This document shows, one piece after another, positions 1-8,071 of a DNA stretch of 64,000 nucleotides. Within the stretch, counting starts at the first letter, position 1. Every line of letters starts with the position of its first letter. The translations under genes were made by a program, and so were the position numbers. This DNA comes from Clostridiaceae bacterium (GTDB taxonomy: Bacteria; Bacillota; Clostridia; Oscillospirales; Butyricicoccaceae): contig QXXE01000005.1 of NCBI GenBank assembly GCA_009911355.1, positions 44,409 to 108,408 on the forward strand, written 5' to 3'. The notes below the pieces were generated by a model. That model worked only from the letters and a program-made list of their open reading frames with translations. It made no database searches and had not been told where the DNA came from.

Positions 1-129
1 CTGCTGATGAACCATCCACTGCGGGAAAAAAGCGAACAACTCGCGCAGGAAGCAACCGAGCTTTCCCTCTCGACAAGCGCCAGTTTCATGGACTACTATG
101 TGGACTGCATGTCGTTCATGGAATTTTAA
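1..129 (+). CDS. C-terminal end of probable corrinoid-protein activator (RACo-like ASKHA protein), partial
   Basis: The reading frame is open from base 1 to a TAA at 127-129 and gives 42 residues, rich in E, L and S, ending in DCMSFMEF. The shape (REKSEQLAQEATELSLS, a hydrophobic F-x-D-Y-Y-V-D segment, then an aromatic end) resembles the C-terminus of DUF4445/RACo ASKHA ATPases, which reductively reactivate corrinoid proteins in methyltransferase systems. A UroD-fold methyltransferase gene lies 2.8 kb downstream, which fits. Only the tail is present, so the identification rests on a short segment and on context. The beginning of the gene lies outside the window. Confidence 0.4.
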   Translation: MLMNHPLREKSEQLAQEATELSLSTSASFMDYYVDCMSFMEF

Positions 130-158
130 CAAAAAACCAAAAATAACGCATAAAACCA

Positions 159-188
159 CCCCGCCCGCCGTTCGTTTGGCGGGCGGGG
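159..188. terminator. Perfect 11-bp GC hairpin after the first gene
   Basis: CCCCGCCCGCC (159-169) pairs perfectly with GGCGGGCGGGG (178-188) across an 8-base loop, 30 bases after the upstream stop codon. No T run follows on the plus strand. On the minus strand the hairpin is followed by T-rich sequence, so it may stop converging minus-strand transcripts instead. Confidence 0.4.
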
Positions 189-217
189 TGCAGGCAGAAA
201 CGGGTAAAAACGCACCA

Positions 218-342
218 ATCCCCGCCGCAGCGGGGCTAAAGTTTTTACTCGATTTTTTTACAAAAAAATCGCGGGGTGCAGGGGCAGAGCCCCTGCCGCC
301 GTCCGGCGCGAGGGCGCCCCTCCGGCGAGGAGCGGGGTGCAA
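218..342. repeat. Dispersed palindromic repeat, copy 1
   Basis: In order it holds a degenerate module C (CCCGCCGCAGCGGGG), module A in reverse orientation (TTTTTACTCG followed by the A/T palindrome, 240-270), a module-B type hairpin (GCAGGGGCAGAGCCCCTGC) and GC-rich sequence. It fills the gap between two convergent genes. Confidence 0.75.
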
Positions 343-360
343 TCACTGAGCAAAGCAAGG

Positions 361-382
361 CCCGGAACTGCAACGTTCCGGG
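361..382 (-). terminator. Likely terminator of the sugar-binding protein gene
   Basis: CCCGGAAC (361-368) and GTTCCGGG (375-382) form an 8-bp stem with a 6-base loop about 105 bases beyond the stop codon of the minus-strand gene at 489. The following minus-strand sequence is moderately T-rich (CCTTGCTTTGC). Confidence 0.45.
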
Positions 383-488
383 TCCTGCCTTTGAGAAAGT
401 ATGTTAGAGAAGAGATTCAGATGTATTTGTTTTGCAAAAGATCCTTAACAGCTGTGAGAAGTTTTTATCTGCCAAGAACCGCAACGTC

Positions 489-1532
489 TTAGCCAAGCTG
501 CTCCTGCAACGTCGCAAGGCGGGCTTCCGCATTGTCACCCGTAATCACATCAGCGCCCGAATCTACAAAGTCTGGCACAGAGTCTCCATTGAGCGCCTGC
601 ACCATGGCCTCGACCGCCTTGTAACCCATCTCATAAGCCATCTGCGCAACCGACATCGTCAGCTGGTCGCTCAGGATCGCTTCACAAGCCGCCTTGTCAC
701 CATTAAAGCCCAGGAAAATCGTGTTCTCATAAGCCGCGTTGCCCTTTGCCGCGCGCCCCGCTGCCATCGCCATATCATCATTGTTCGCGCAGATGATCGC
801 AATGCCTTCCGGATGGTTCTGCATAACCGCTTCCATGCATGCAACCGCCTGGTCAGCAACCGCATTCGCGTACTGCACCTCGTCGATCAGGAATTCGCCG
901 CCCGCTTCGGTTACGCCCTTGTTATAGCCGTTCATGCGCGCCGTGTTCGTCTGGTCGCCCTGCACGCCCGCAATCTCAATGCACTTGATTTCTTCCCAGC
1001 CAGCTGCCTTCGCCGCTTCAACCGCCGCCGCGCCGCCAAGCGCCGCCGCCGCTTCGTTGCCCGTGCCGATAAAGCTCAGCTTCTTCGGGGAGTCAAAATC
1101 AGTGTCGACCGCCATGACCGGCTTTTCCGTGTCCGCAATCAGCGTCGCAACCATGTCGCTTTGCAGCGGCGCGATAATGTACCCGTCATAGCTCCCGTTG
1201 CCCAGGTCGGTCTGGATCATGTTCTGCTGCTCCTCAAACGCCGTCTCCGAAGACGGGCCCTTCACGTCGACCGTCACGCCCTCGTGCTCGGCCGCGTATG
1301 CTTCCGCGCCGTTAAGCACAAACTGCCAGTATTCCGCCGCCGTGGTCTTGAGGATCATGCTGATGTTGTACGTCTGGCCGCTGCCGCCGTCAGCCGCCTC
1401 CGGCTGCTGTCCCTCCGGGGCGCTGCCAGCATCCGCCGAGCTGCCTCCCCCATCGTTCCCGCCGCCTCCGCAGGCCGCCAGGCTTCCCACCATCAGGCAG
1501 GCCAGGATCATTGCCAAAAACCTTTTTTTCAT
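489..1532 (-). CDS. Sugar ABC transporter substrate-binding lipoprotein
   Basis: The 347-residue product starts MKKRFLAMILACLMV and has a lipobox LAAC at about residues 17-20, so it should be lipid-anchored outside the membrane. A Gly/Ser/Asp-rich linker follows. The mature part has the periplasmic-binding-protein type-1 fold of ribose/galactose/xylose binders: SMILKTTAAEYWQFVLNGAE, the DGYIIAPLQSDMV hinge and the CANNDDMAMAAGRA stretch. It binds a monosaccharide or related ligand for an ABC importer whose other subunits are not adjacent. The ATG at 1532 was preferred to an upstream one at 1565 because it is preceded by GAAAGGAG and begins the signal peptide. It is divergent from the AraC regulator at 1816, which probably controls it. 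The second such lipoprotein at 62695 also has 347 residues. Confidence 0.9.
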   Translation of the reverse strand: MKKRFLAMILACLMVGSLAACGGGGNDGGGSSADAGSAPEGQQPEAADGGSGQTYNISMILKTTAAEYWQFVLNGAEAYAAEHEGVTVDVKGPSSETAFEEQQNMIQTDLGNGSYDGYIIAPLQSDMVATLIADTEKPVMAVDTDFDSPKKLSFIGTGNEAAAALGGAAAVEAAKAAGWEEIKCIEIAGVQGDQTNTARMNGYNKGVTEAGGEFLIDEVQYANAVADQAVACMEAVMQNHPEGIAIICANNDDMAMAAGRAAKGNAAYENTIFLGFNGDKAACEAILSDQLTMSVAQMAYEMGYKAVEAMVQALNGDSVPDFVDSGADVITGDNAEARLATLQEQLG

Positions 1533-1688
1533 GCTTCTTTCTCCTTTGCATTCAATTTCAGGCATATTTTTACAGCCCGATTTCCGGCATCAAAACCGCC
1601 ATTAAATCTTTCGTTTTTGCTGTTTTGATATCCTTTATGAACATTTTACCGGCTTTTTGAATGTTTGGGAATAAGCAATTTTGCTTTC

Positions 1689-1698
1689 TGCTATAGCA
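1689..1698. promoter_or_regulatory. Candidate operator: 10-bp palindrome in the divergent promoter region
   Basis: TGCTATAGCA is a perfect palindrome lying between the divergent sugar-binding protein gene and the AraC gene, about 45 bases upstream of the araC -35 box. It sits inside a larger imperfect repeat of TTTGCT and AGCAAA. Position and symmetry suggest a regulator site; no binding protein can be named. Confidence 0.25.
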
Positions 1699-1739
1699 AA
1701 CTTGCTGTATTCGCGTTTTTTTGCAGGAATCCGGCTCCA

Positions 1740-1768
1740 TTGACAGCTCTGCACGCCAATGGTACACT
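1740..1768 (+). promoter_or_regulatory. Sigma-70 promoter of the AraC regulator gene
   Basis: TTGACA (1740-1745), a 17-base spacer and TACACT (1763-1768) give a near-consensus promoter. Transcription would start near 1775, about 40 bases before the chosen ATG. Confidence 0.75.
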
Positions 1769-1815
1769 ATTTTATAGGATATCCCAAACAAACCGTTCTT
1801 TTGGAGGTATGGCTT

Positions 1816-2658
1816 ATGCGTTGTGACGATCCCGGCATTGTCTCCGGCTCGGAAATGTTTGTCGACACCCCTTCTGACCTTGCGCGCGGCATGCTGTATT
1901 ATATCACTTCCTGCGGCCGGTTTTTCACCGAATACGGCTACCGCATCGAGCGCGGGAACTACAATAATTATATGGTCTTTTACGTCCTCGGCGGGCGGCT
2001 TTCGGTGACAAGCGGCGGGCGCACGATGGTTGCGGACAAAGGCAAGGTCGGTTTCCTGAACTGCCACCTCCCGCACGAATACCACACCATTGGGCATACG
2101 GAATTTTTGTGGGTGCATCTCGACGGCGGCATTACGGACAAGTTTTACACCTGCCTCACCCATCTTTATGGAGGTTTTGTCTTTTCCCATCCGGGCGCGG
2201 ACGGGGTGCAGAAGATGCTTGCGCGGCTGGTAAACAGCTATCAGAGCGGCCAGCACATGCGGGAGACCGAACGGTCGCGGCAGATGTATGCCCTGCTGAC
2301 CCATCTGCTGGACGGGGGCGCGCCGGGTAAAGCGGAGGAACAGCAGATATTTTCCCCGGCGCTGCGGTTTATAGAGGAAAACCTTGACAAGCCGATCACG
2401 CTGCACGAGATGGCGGGCACGGTGAACATGAGCCATTACCACTTTTCGCATCTCTTCAAGAAATACTATGGCTGCTCCCCTTACGAATATCTGATCCTTG
2501 AGCGGATCAACCGCGCGAAATACCTGCTCAAGACGACCTCCCTGCCGATCAAGGAAATCGCCCAGCAGGTGGGCTATTTGAACGCGTCAACCTTTTCTTC
2601 GGCTTTTTCCGCCAAGGTCGGCCTTTCGCCGACCGCTTTTCGTGCCTTCCCGCTCTAA
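1816..2658 (+). CDS. AraC-family transcriptional regulator
   Basis: This 280-residue protein has an N-terminal cupin-like sensing half (about residues 15-150) and a C-terminal double helix-turn-helix of AraC/XylS type (about 180-280). The latter includes ITLHEMAGTVNMSHYHFSHLFKKY, the recognition region around YEYLILERINRAKYLL, and the family signature IKEIAQQVGYLNASTFSSAF near the end. An upstream in-frame start exists at 1759, but ATG 1816 has GGAGG at 1803-1807 and lies downstream of the promoter at 1740-1768. Divergence from the sugar-binding lipoprotein gene suggests it senses a sugar and controls that gene; the sugar is unknown. Confidence 0.9.
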   Translation: MRCDDPGIVSGSEMFVDTPSDLARGMLYYITSCGRFFTEYGYRIERGNYNNYMVFYVLGGRLSVTSGGRTMVADKGKVGFLNCHLPHEYHTIGHTEFLWVHLDGGITDKFYTCLTHLYGGFVFSHPGADGVQKMLARLVNSYQSGQHMRETERSRQMYALLTHLLDGGAPGKAEEQQIFSPALRFIEENLDKPITLHEMAGTVNMSHYHFSHLFKKYYGCSPYEYLILERINRAKYLLKTTSLPIKEIAQQVGYLNASTFSSAFSAKVGLSPTAFRAFPL

Positions 2659-2659
2659 C

Positions 2660-2772
2660 GAGCGGATGCCCTCCGCAGGCGGCGCCAGGGGACGCTGTCC
2701 CCTGGACCCCTGCGATTTTTTTGTAAAAAAATCGAGTAAAAACTTCCCCACGCCTGCGGGCGGGACGAAAGG
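2660..2772. repeat. Dispersed palindromic repeat, copy 2
   Basis: It begins two bases after the araC stop codon. Order: module B type CCAGGGGACGCTGTCCCCTGG (21 bases with its loop), module A in forward orientation (2712-2745) with the trailing GAGTAAAAACTTC, then module C at about 2751-2768. Confidence 0.8.
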
Positions 2773-2937
2773 AGCGCTTTCCTTCATTCCGCGCCTTTTT
2801 CTCTCCCTTGTTTTAAAACAGCAAATTTTATAATTGAATCCGCAAGATTGCTGATAGCCACCCAAGCAAAAATCAGGTAGAATACAGCTACAGAACAAAC
2901 CTGCACCAAAATCTGAAGGAAGAGGAGCGAGCAGTTT

Positions 2938-4167
2938 ATGATTACAAGCAAGGAACGCGAGGTCATCCGTGACCTCGCCAAACATCAACTAGAGGTTGCG
3001 CACAGCCCGAAAAACCAGGAGCGCGTTGCGCTTTGGAAGCGCCACAATGCATTGCAGGGCGAGCGCCCGGTCATCCATATTGAGGTGGACAACTTTGTGA
3101 AGGAGGCAATTACGCCGCGGATGCAGTGCCAGGACCCCGTTGCGCGGTGGATTGAGGGCCGCCTGCGCCACAGCGTCATCAACCTGACCGAGTTTGACGA
3201 TGACAAGGTCGTGCCGGACTATCTTGGCATCTGGGTTGACCGCAATTACAAGCCGCTTGGCTTCAACATCCAGACCCAGCAAGCGTCCGACGGCGGGTTG
3301 GGGCACCAGTTCGAGCATTTGATCAACGATCTTGGCGAAGAGTTTGACAAGCTGAAAAGCTCCGAGTTTGAGATGAAGGACGACGAATTTCAGGAGCATT
3401 TTGACACTGCTTTTGAGCTGATCGGCGATATCATGCCGGTCAAGCGCGTTATGAAGTCGTTGTACGCGCCGATGACGCAGGACGTGGTACATATCATGGG
3501 GCTTGAAAACATGCTGTACACGCTGTATGATTATCCGGACGAGCTGCGCCAAATGCTGAACATGATTGCAGACGGCTATATTGCCCATCATGAAATGCTG
3601 GAACGCAAGGGCTACCTGCTGCCGACCACCGGCTTTGAGGAGACCAACCAGGGCTCGCTCAGCTTTACTGACGAGTTGCCCTCCGAGGGCCCGGTTACGA
3701 CCTCGCAGGTCTGGGGGTTCATGGATTCACAGGAGACGGTCGGCGTGTCGCACGAGATGTTTGAGGAAATCATATGGCCTGCTTATGAGCGTCTGGGGCA
3801 GACCTTCGGCCTGCTGAGCTACGGCTGCTGTGAGCCGCTCGACCCGGTTTGGGATCTGATCAGCCAGTTCCCCAACCTGCGCAAAGCGTCAATTTCCCCG
3901 TGGGCGAACGAGGAAAAGATGGGGGAATCCCTGCGCGGCACCCGCACGATCTACCAGCGCAAGCCCAGCCCCAACTTCCTCGGCGTAGACGAAACGCTGG
4001 ACGAGGACGCTTGGCGCGCGCATATCGAGCATACCCTCCGCTGCGCGCAGGGCTGCAAGCTGGAATTCACCTCCCGCGACGTGTACACCATCCATAACAA
4101 TCTTGGCAAGGTGTCCCGCGCGGTCGAAATCATCCGCGAATCGATTGATAAGCTTTGGCAGGCATAA
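2938..4167 (+). CDS. UroD-fold corrinoid/cobalamin methyltransferase-like protein
   Basis: The 409-residue product belongs to the uroporphyrinogen decarboxylase / cobalamin-independent methionine synthase fold group, whose non-heme members (MtaA, MtbA, CmuA relatives) move methyl groups between corrinoid proteins and thiols or pterins. Supporting segments are EMFEEIIWPAYERLGQTFGLLSYGCCEPLDPVW, where the paired cysteines resemble a thiol/zinc site, and a C-terminal barrel end IHNNLGKVSRAVEII. True heme UroD has about 340-350 residues and different N-terminal arginine motifs, so heme synthesis is unlikely. It is preceded by a purine-rich GGAAGAGGAG ribosome site, and a strong terminator follows at 4189. 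The possible corrinoid activator at 1-129 fits a methyltransferase setting. The substrate is unknown. Confidence 0.65.
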   Translation: MITSKEREVIRDLAKHQLEVAHSPKNQERVALWKRHNALQGERPVIHIEVDNFVKEAITPRMQCQDPVARWIEGRLRHSVINLTEFDDDKVVPDYLGIWVDRNYKPLGFNIQTQQASDGGLGHQFEHLINDLGEEFDKLKSSEFEMKDDEFQEHFDTAFELIGDIMPVKRVMKSLYAPMTQDVVHIMGLENMLYTLYDYPDELRQMLNMIADGYIAHHEMLERKGYLLPTTGFEETNQGSLSFTDELPSEGPVTTSQVWGFMDSQETVGVSHEMFEEIIWPAYERLGQTFGLLSYGCCEPLDPVWDLISQFPNLRKASISPWANEEKMGESLRGTRTIYQRKPSPNFLGVDETLDEDAWRAHIEHTLRCAQGCKLEFTSRDVYTIHNNLGKVSRAVEIIRESIDKLWQA

Positions 4168-4188
4168 ATCACCTTTCCTGTTTCAAAA

Positions 4189-4224
4189 GGAGGCAGGCCC
4201 ACCAATCCCGGTGGGCCTGCCTCC
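4189..4224. terminator. Strong bidirectional rho-independent terminator
   Basis: GGAGGCAGGCCCACC (4189-4203) pairs perfectly with GGTGGGCCTGCCTCC (4210-4224) around the loop AATCCC. TGCTTTTGC follows on the plus strand and a TTTTG run on the minus strand. It separates the convergent methyltransferase and DUF3396-like genes. Confidence 0.85.
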
Positions 4225-4287
4225 TGCTTTTGCACTGAGCGGCTGTTGGAGCGCTTTTCAAAAAAGTGCCTGTAGGAAGCACAGCGC

Positions 4288-5205
4288 TCAGTCAAAGCGA
4301 TTCTTGCGAACCTTCCATTCATCAGGTTTCAGGTATAAAGGCTTTTCACGCTGCGCAAGGATCGGCTGAAAAAAAGCCTGTAAGCTTTGGAAGTATTCTG
4401 CAAGCTCCGTCTCCGGCGGCTCTCTGAACCCCGCTTCATGGTTCAGGATATCGATCAGCCATTTCCCATTCCCGAGCGCGTTGAGATGGGCATTTTCAGG
4501 AAGCATCTTGCAGTTTAAGGGTAGAAACATCTATTTACTTAAAACCTGCATAAAATTGGGGATCAAAATCTGATGCTCGTCTTTTATCACCCACATATAC
4601 TCCCATTCTGTCGCATAGCTGTTGACGAAAGGCAGGTCTTTCAAGCGGCGGTATGCGCGCAGACAGCGGCTGTAGCAATACGGGTTAAGCGCCATTTCGT
4701 AACCGGCACTGCAATAATGTACATCCAGTTTCCCGCTCATACTGGCGATAAAATCATAGAGCCCCTGCCACGGGACAGAGGTCTCACATAAAAAGTAGAT
4801 TCCGCTGGACGCGTTTCGCAGGAGCTTGTGATTTGACAGCCGAATATCCGCCTCGACGCGCTGCAATTGCTGTGCATCGCAGTCTGATAGGAATAAGCCT
4901 TCGCTGCTGCTGTCGGGAATGATTGCCCCCGCTGCGTCCGTGCGATCGTTGAAGCGGCCGTCAAACTCCTTGTGAAAGATCCGGTTCCATCCACCGCGTA
5001 TCTTGCGGTAACCGGAAGGGTTACGGCTGGTGGGGGCATCCGACCTGAAAGAATGTTTTTTCGTAAAAGCGCCACCGGACAGCATCAAAAACTCGGCCAG
5101 GATCTCCTCTACCGTAAAAAGAACCTCTTCGGTGATCCTGTCATTAAAAAAGAAGATGATCCCTTTCCGGACGCCATATTCGACGCACTCTTTTGCCATC
5201 AGCAT
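4288..5205 (-). pseudogene. DUF3396-like protein interrupted by an in-frame TAG
   Basis: One frame runs from ATG 5205 (preceded by AAAGGGG) to the stop at 4288 but holds a TAG at 4531-4533, followed immediately by ATG at 4530. The first part has 224 residues and the second 80. The first part carries [16 protein letters not shown], a central [12 protein letters not shown] segment and [16 protein letters not shown]; the second looks like a C-terminal continuation (LGNGKWLIDIL, then FFQPILAQ). The order resembles DUF3396 'type VI immunity-like' proteins of about 300 residues. Because both parts share one frame, a point nonsense mutation is the simplest reading. Stop-codon readthrough or translational restart at the adjacent ATG are alternatives. 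The family call is by pattern only. Confidence 0.45.
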
Positions 5206-5248
5206 GTCCCGATCCCCTTTCCATCCGGCTGAATGATGCCCAGATAAG

Positions 5249-5287
5249 GCAGCACCTGCCGGAAACAACCGTTCCGGCAGGTGCTGC
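5249..5287. terminator. Strong hairpin downstream of secF
   Basis: GCAGCACCTGCCGGAA (5249-5264) pairs with TTCCGGCAGGTGCTGC (5272-5287), a 16-bp perfect stem. It lies 36 bases past the secF stop. The better T tract (GCCTGTTTTC) is on the plus strand, so it may act in both directions. Confidence 0.7.
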
Positions 5288-5322
5288 GCCTGTTTTCTGT
5301 TGCCCTGCCCGCAGGGCAGCGG

Positions 5323-6225
5323 TTATGCTTTGCGGCGGAGCAGCTTGCGGTACTTGCCCCAGAGGGAAGACGCAAGGAAGATGGACGAATACGCGCCCGC
5401 GACAAAGCCGATGAGCAGCGGCAGGGTAAAGTCCTTGAGCGAGGTCACGCCGAGGACATAGATCGTGCCGACTGCAAAAATGGTGGTCAGGGTGGTGTTG
5501 ATGGTGCGGCCCATCGTCTGCCAGACCGACTTTTCCGCGACTTCCTCGAAGGTTTCGCGGCGCGCGGCGTGCAGGTTCTCGCGCACGCGGTCGAACACGA
5601 TGATCGACGCGTTGATCGAGTAGCCCAGGATGGTCAGCACTGCGGCGATGAAGTTGCCATCGACCGGCAGGCGGAAGATCACGAACACGCTGATCATGAT
5701 GAGCATGTCATGCACAAGGCAGGTGATGGCTGCAAGGCCGGAGGTCAGTTCAAAGCGGAAAGCGATATAAATGAGCATCAGCACGATTGCGACTGCCGCC
5801 GCCAGGATCGCGGCGCGCTGAAGGTCGCTGCCCACGGTGGGGCTTACGTCCTCGTTGCCGTAGAGGTCGTCGTCGGTCAGGCTGAAGGTCTCGTTCATTT
5901 TGGTGATGACCTTCTGGCGGGTCTCGGAATCAATGGAGGTCGAGCGAATGACGACCTGCTCGCCGGAGTTGCCCGCGGCAGTAACCGAGCCGCTCACGCC
6001 GGTGACCTCCTGGAAGATGGAGGCAACCTGGTTTTCGAGGTCGGACGTAACCGGCTGCTTCATATTGAATTCCATCTCTGTACCGCCGACAAAGTCGATG
6101 GTAAAATTGAACAGGTTGAACCCGAAGGGCAGCCCCAGCAGGGCTACAAGGCCGGTCGCGCACAGCAGGACAGAGATGATGCCGAAAATCTTAAAATTCT
6201 TAACAATCTGGAATTTGCGATTCAT
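5323..6225 (-). CDS. secF: Protein-export membrane protein SecF
   Basis: SecF works with SecD as an auxiliary RND-type complex on SecYEG, using the proton motive force to help secreted proteins clear the translocon. The 300-residue product has TM1 near residues 10-33, an extracytoplasmic domain with the family motif FVGGTEMEF, and a C-terminal block of five membrane segments containing GYSINASIIVFDRVREN and TLPLLIGFVAGAYSSIFLASSLW. The length is normal. It follows secD by 18 bases and has its own GGAGG ribosome site, so the two form an operon from the promoter at 7592-7620. Confidence 0.97.
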   Translation of the reverse strand: MNRKFQIVKNFKIFGIISVLLCATGLVALLGLPFGFNLFNFTIDFVGGTEMEFNMKQPVTSDLENQVASIFQEVTGVSGSVTAAGNSGEQVVIRSTSIDSETRQKVITKMNETFSLTDDDLYGNEDVSPTVGSDLQRAAILAAAVAIVLMLIYIAFRFELTSGLAAITCLVHDMLIMISVFVIFRLPVDGNFIAAVLTILGYSINASIIVFDRVRENLHAARRETFEEVAEKSVWQTMGRTINTTLTTIFAVGTIYVLGVTSLKDFTLPLLIGFVAGAYSSIFLASSLWGKYRKLLRRKA

Positions 6226-6243
6226 AATTTCTCTCCTCCTTTC

Positions 6244-7554
6244 TTATGCGCCGTAAGCTTTCGGGCTGCGGATGCCAAAGTCAGCCATGGCGTTGAGCAG
6301 CAGGTGGGTCACGGTCAGAGCGGTGAACATGGAAACGACAACGCCGATGCCAAGCGTAATCGCAAAGCCAACGATGGTGCCGGTGCCCATAAAGCCGAGG
6401 ACAACGGCGGCGATCAGGGTCGTAACGTTCGAGTCCAGGATGGCGGCAAAGGCGCGCTTGAAGCCGGACTCAATAGAAGCCTTGACCGACTTGCCTGCGC
6501 GGAGCTCTTCCTTGATGCGTTCAAAAATGACAACATTCGCATCCACTGCCATACCGATGGACAGCAGGATGCCCGCGATGCCCGCGAGGGACAAATTGAC
6601 GTGGACAAGCCCGAAAATAACCGCTTCGACCGCGATATAGAACGCAAGGCCGATGCAGGAAACGATACCAGGCACGCGGTAAACTACCATCATGAAGATC
6701 GCAATCAGAGCGATACCGATAGCGCCGGCAACCATCGAGGTGCGCAGCGCGTCCATGCCCAGCTGCGGGCCAACCGAGCGCAGCTCGACCTGCTCCAGCG
6801 TAAAGGGCATCTGGCCGATGTTGATGAGGTCGGCGAGGTTCTGCGCGGACTCCTGGTCAAAGGAACCGGAAATCACACAGGAATCGTTGTTGATCTGGTA
6901 CTCACAGCGCGGCATGGAAATCACATTTTCATCCATGACGATGGCGAGGAAATTGCTGCCGTCGGTGCGCCCGGAGATAGAGCCGGTCGCCTCGGCAAAC
7001 TTGGCTGTGCCCTCGCTGGTGAAGTTGACGACAACGGCGTGCTCAGAAACCGGCGAACCGTTGACCGAGCCATAATAGTATTCGGCCTTGGCGATGTCCG
7101 AGCCAGTCAGCCAGACCTGGCCGTCGGCGTCCATAAAGAGCATCTGGGCGGTCGCGCCGAGCACCTGCACCGCTTCCTCGGGGTTCTTGATGTTCGGGAT
7201 TTCCACATAAATGCGGGTGTCGCCCTTGAGCGCGACGGTTGCTTCGGTGTAGTTCTGCGCGGTCAGGCGGGCACGGACCATCGCGACAGCGATATTCATA
7301 TCGCTTGCGAGGTCGCCGGCGTAGCCCTCGGGGATGATGGCCTCATAGGTGATGGACGAGCCGCCGACGAGGTCAAGGCCGAGGCGGATACCGTGGGCCT
7401 GGTCGGTGACGGCGGGGATCAGGACGCGGCTGTCCTCGTCGCCCTCCTCGGGGGTGGTAAAGCCGCCCGGGATGCACAGTCCGGTGACCGCGGAAACGCC
7501 GAGCAGGGCAATCACCAGCAGCACCGCGACAAAGGACACAATACTTTTCTTCAA
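6244..7554 (-). CDS. secD: Protein translocase subunit SecD
   Basis: This 436-residue SecD has an N-terminal membrane segment (about residues 5-25), the conserved GIRLGLDLVGGSSITYEA motif, a large extracytoplasmic domain with P1-like and GSFDQESAQNLADLINIGQMPF segments, and six C-terminal membrane segments with LSIGMAVDANVVIFERIKEE. I place the start at TTG 7554 because GGAGG (7563-7567) lies exactly 8 bases before it and the reading LKKSIVSFVAVLLVI starts a clean signal anchor. An ATG at 7569 in the same frame is part of that ribosome site. It is shorter at the periplasmic loop than proteobacterial SecD, as usual in Gram-positive bacteria. Confidence 0.95.
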   Translation of the reverse strand: MKKSIVSFVAVLLVIALLGVSAVTGLCIPGGFTTPEEGDEDSRVLIPAVTDQAHGIRLGLDLVGGSSITYEAIIPEGYAGDLASDMNIAVAMVRARLTAQNYTEATVALKGDTRIYVEIPNIKNPEEAVQVLGATAQMLFMDADGQVWLTGSDIAKAEYYYGSVNGSPVSEHAVVVNFTSEGTAKFAEATGSISGRTDGSNFLAIVMDENVISMPRCEYQINNDSCVISGSFDQESAQNLADLINIGQMPFTLEQVELRSVGPQLGMDALRTSMVAGAIGIALIAIFMMVVYRVPGIVSCIGLAFYIAVEAVIFGLVHVNLSLAGIAGILLSIGMAVDANVVIFERIKEELRAGKSVKASIESGFKRAFAAILDSNVTTLIAAVVLGFMGTGTIVGFAITLGIGVVVSMFTALTVTHLLLNAMADFGIRSPKAYGA

Positions 7555-7591
7555 AACTGAAACCTCCATTTCATTTTTCGCATACTTATTC

Positions 7592-7620
7592 AGTATAGGC
7601 TTTTTCGCAGCCAAAGTCAA
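7592..7620 (-). promoter_or_regulatory. Promoter of secDF
   Basis: On the minus strand TTGACT (7620-7615), a 17-base spacer and TATACT (7597-7592) lie 38 bases upstream of the chosen secD start. Confidence 0.75.
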
Positions 7621-7997
7621 TCAAAAAGTCGAAATTTCCAGAAAAAGAAGCGGGCCGGGCTTCCTGCGGCAGGGCCCACGCAGCAGCAGCGGCACTCCCC
7701 CCGGCCCCCGCCGCGCCTTTTCTGGCGGCGGCGGGCGAAACAGCGCAGCCCCCAAGCGGACGGAGCCCGCCGGGAGAGGCGGGCGCGGTAGCGCAAAACG
7801 CCCCCCCTGCGTCTAAAACAAAGCGGGTTGCAACGGGCGGGAACGGGGGCGGCACGCAGAACCTAAAACCTCCCCCGTTTGCCGCCCGCCTGCGCCGCAG
7901 CCGCTTTGCAAGCCTTTGTGCGGCGCGCCCCTGAAAGGGGCGTGGCGTGCAGGCTTGCAGCACGCCCGAAACGGCCCGGAGGAGGGTTTGGGTGAGC

Positions 7998-8042
7998 CAC
8001 GAGAGGGATAAGGGAACCATAGGTGCCCTTATCCCTTTCGTG
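7998..8042. terminator. Large hairpin downstream of purB; rest of the 450-base gap is GC-rich filler
   Basis: CACGAGAGGGATAAGGG (7998-8014) pairs with CCCTTATCCCTTTCGTG (8026-8042) to make a 17-bp stem (one G-T pair) starting 30 bases past the purB stop. A second small stem CCCCC/GGGGG (8046-8060) lies between. Between 7621 and 7997 there are only GC-rich runs and no convincing gene; the one long minus-strand frame there has no family look and no ribosome site. Confidence 0.5.
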
Positions 8043-8071
8043 AACCCCCCGTTCAGGGGGCCCAACGCTGT

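Noticed and set aside
5281..7560. Very long open frame (about 759 codons) on the plus strand
   Set aside because: It is the antisense of secD-secF; composition (His/Arg/Gly/Asp-rich, no family look) is that of an antisense shadow in high-GC DNA.
7586..8065. 159-codon minus-strand frame in the gap between purB and secD
   Set aside because: Lies in GC-rich intergenic sequence and a hairpin, overlaps the secD promoter, and has no ribosome site or family resemblance.
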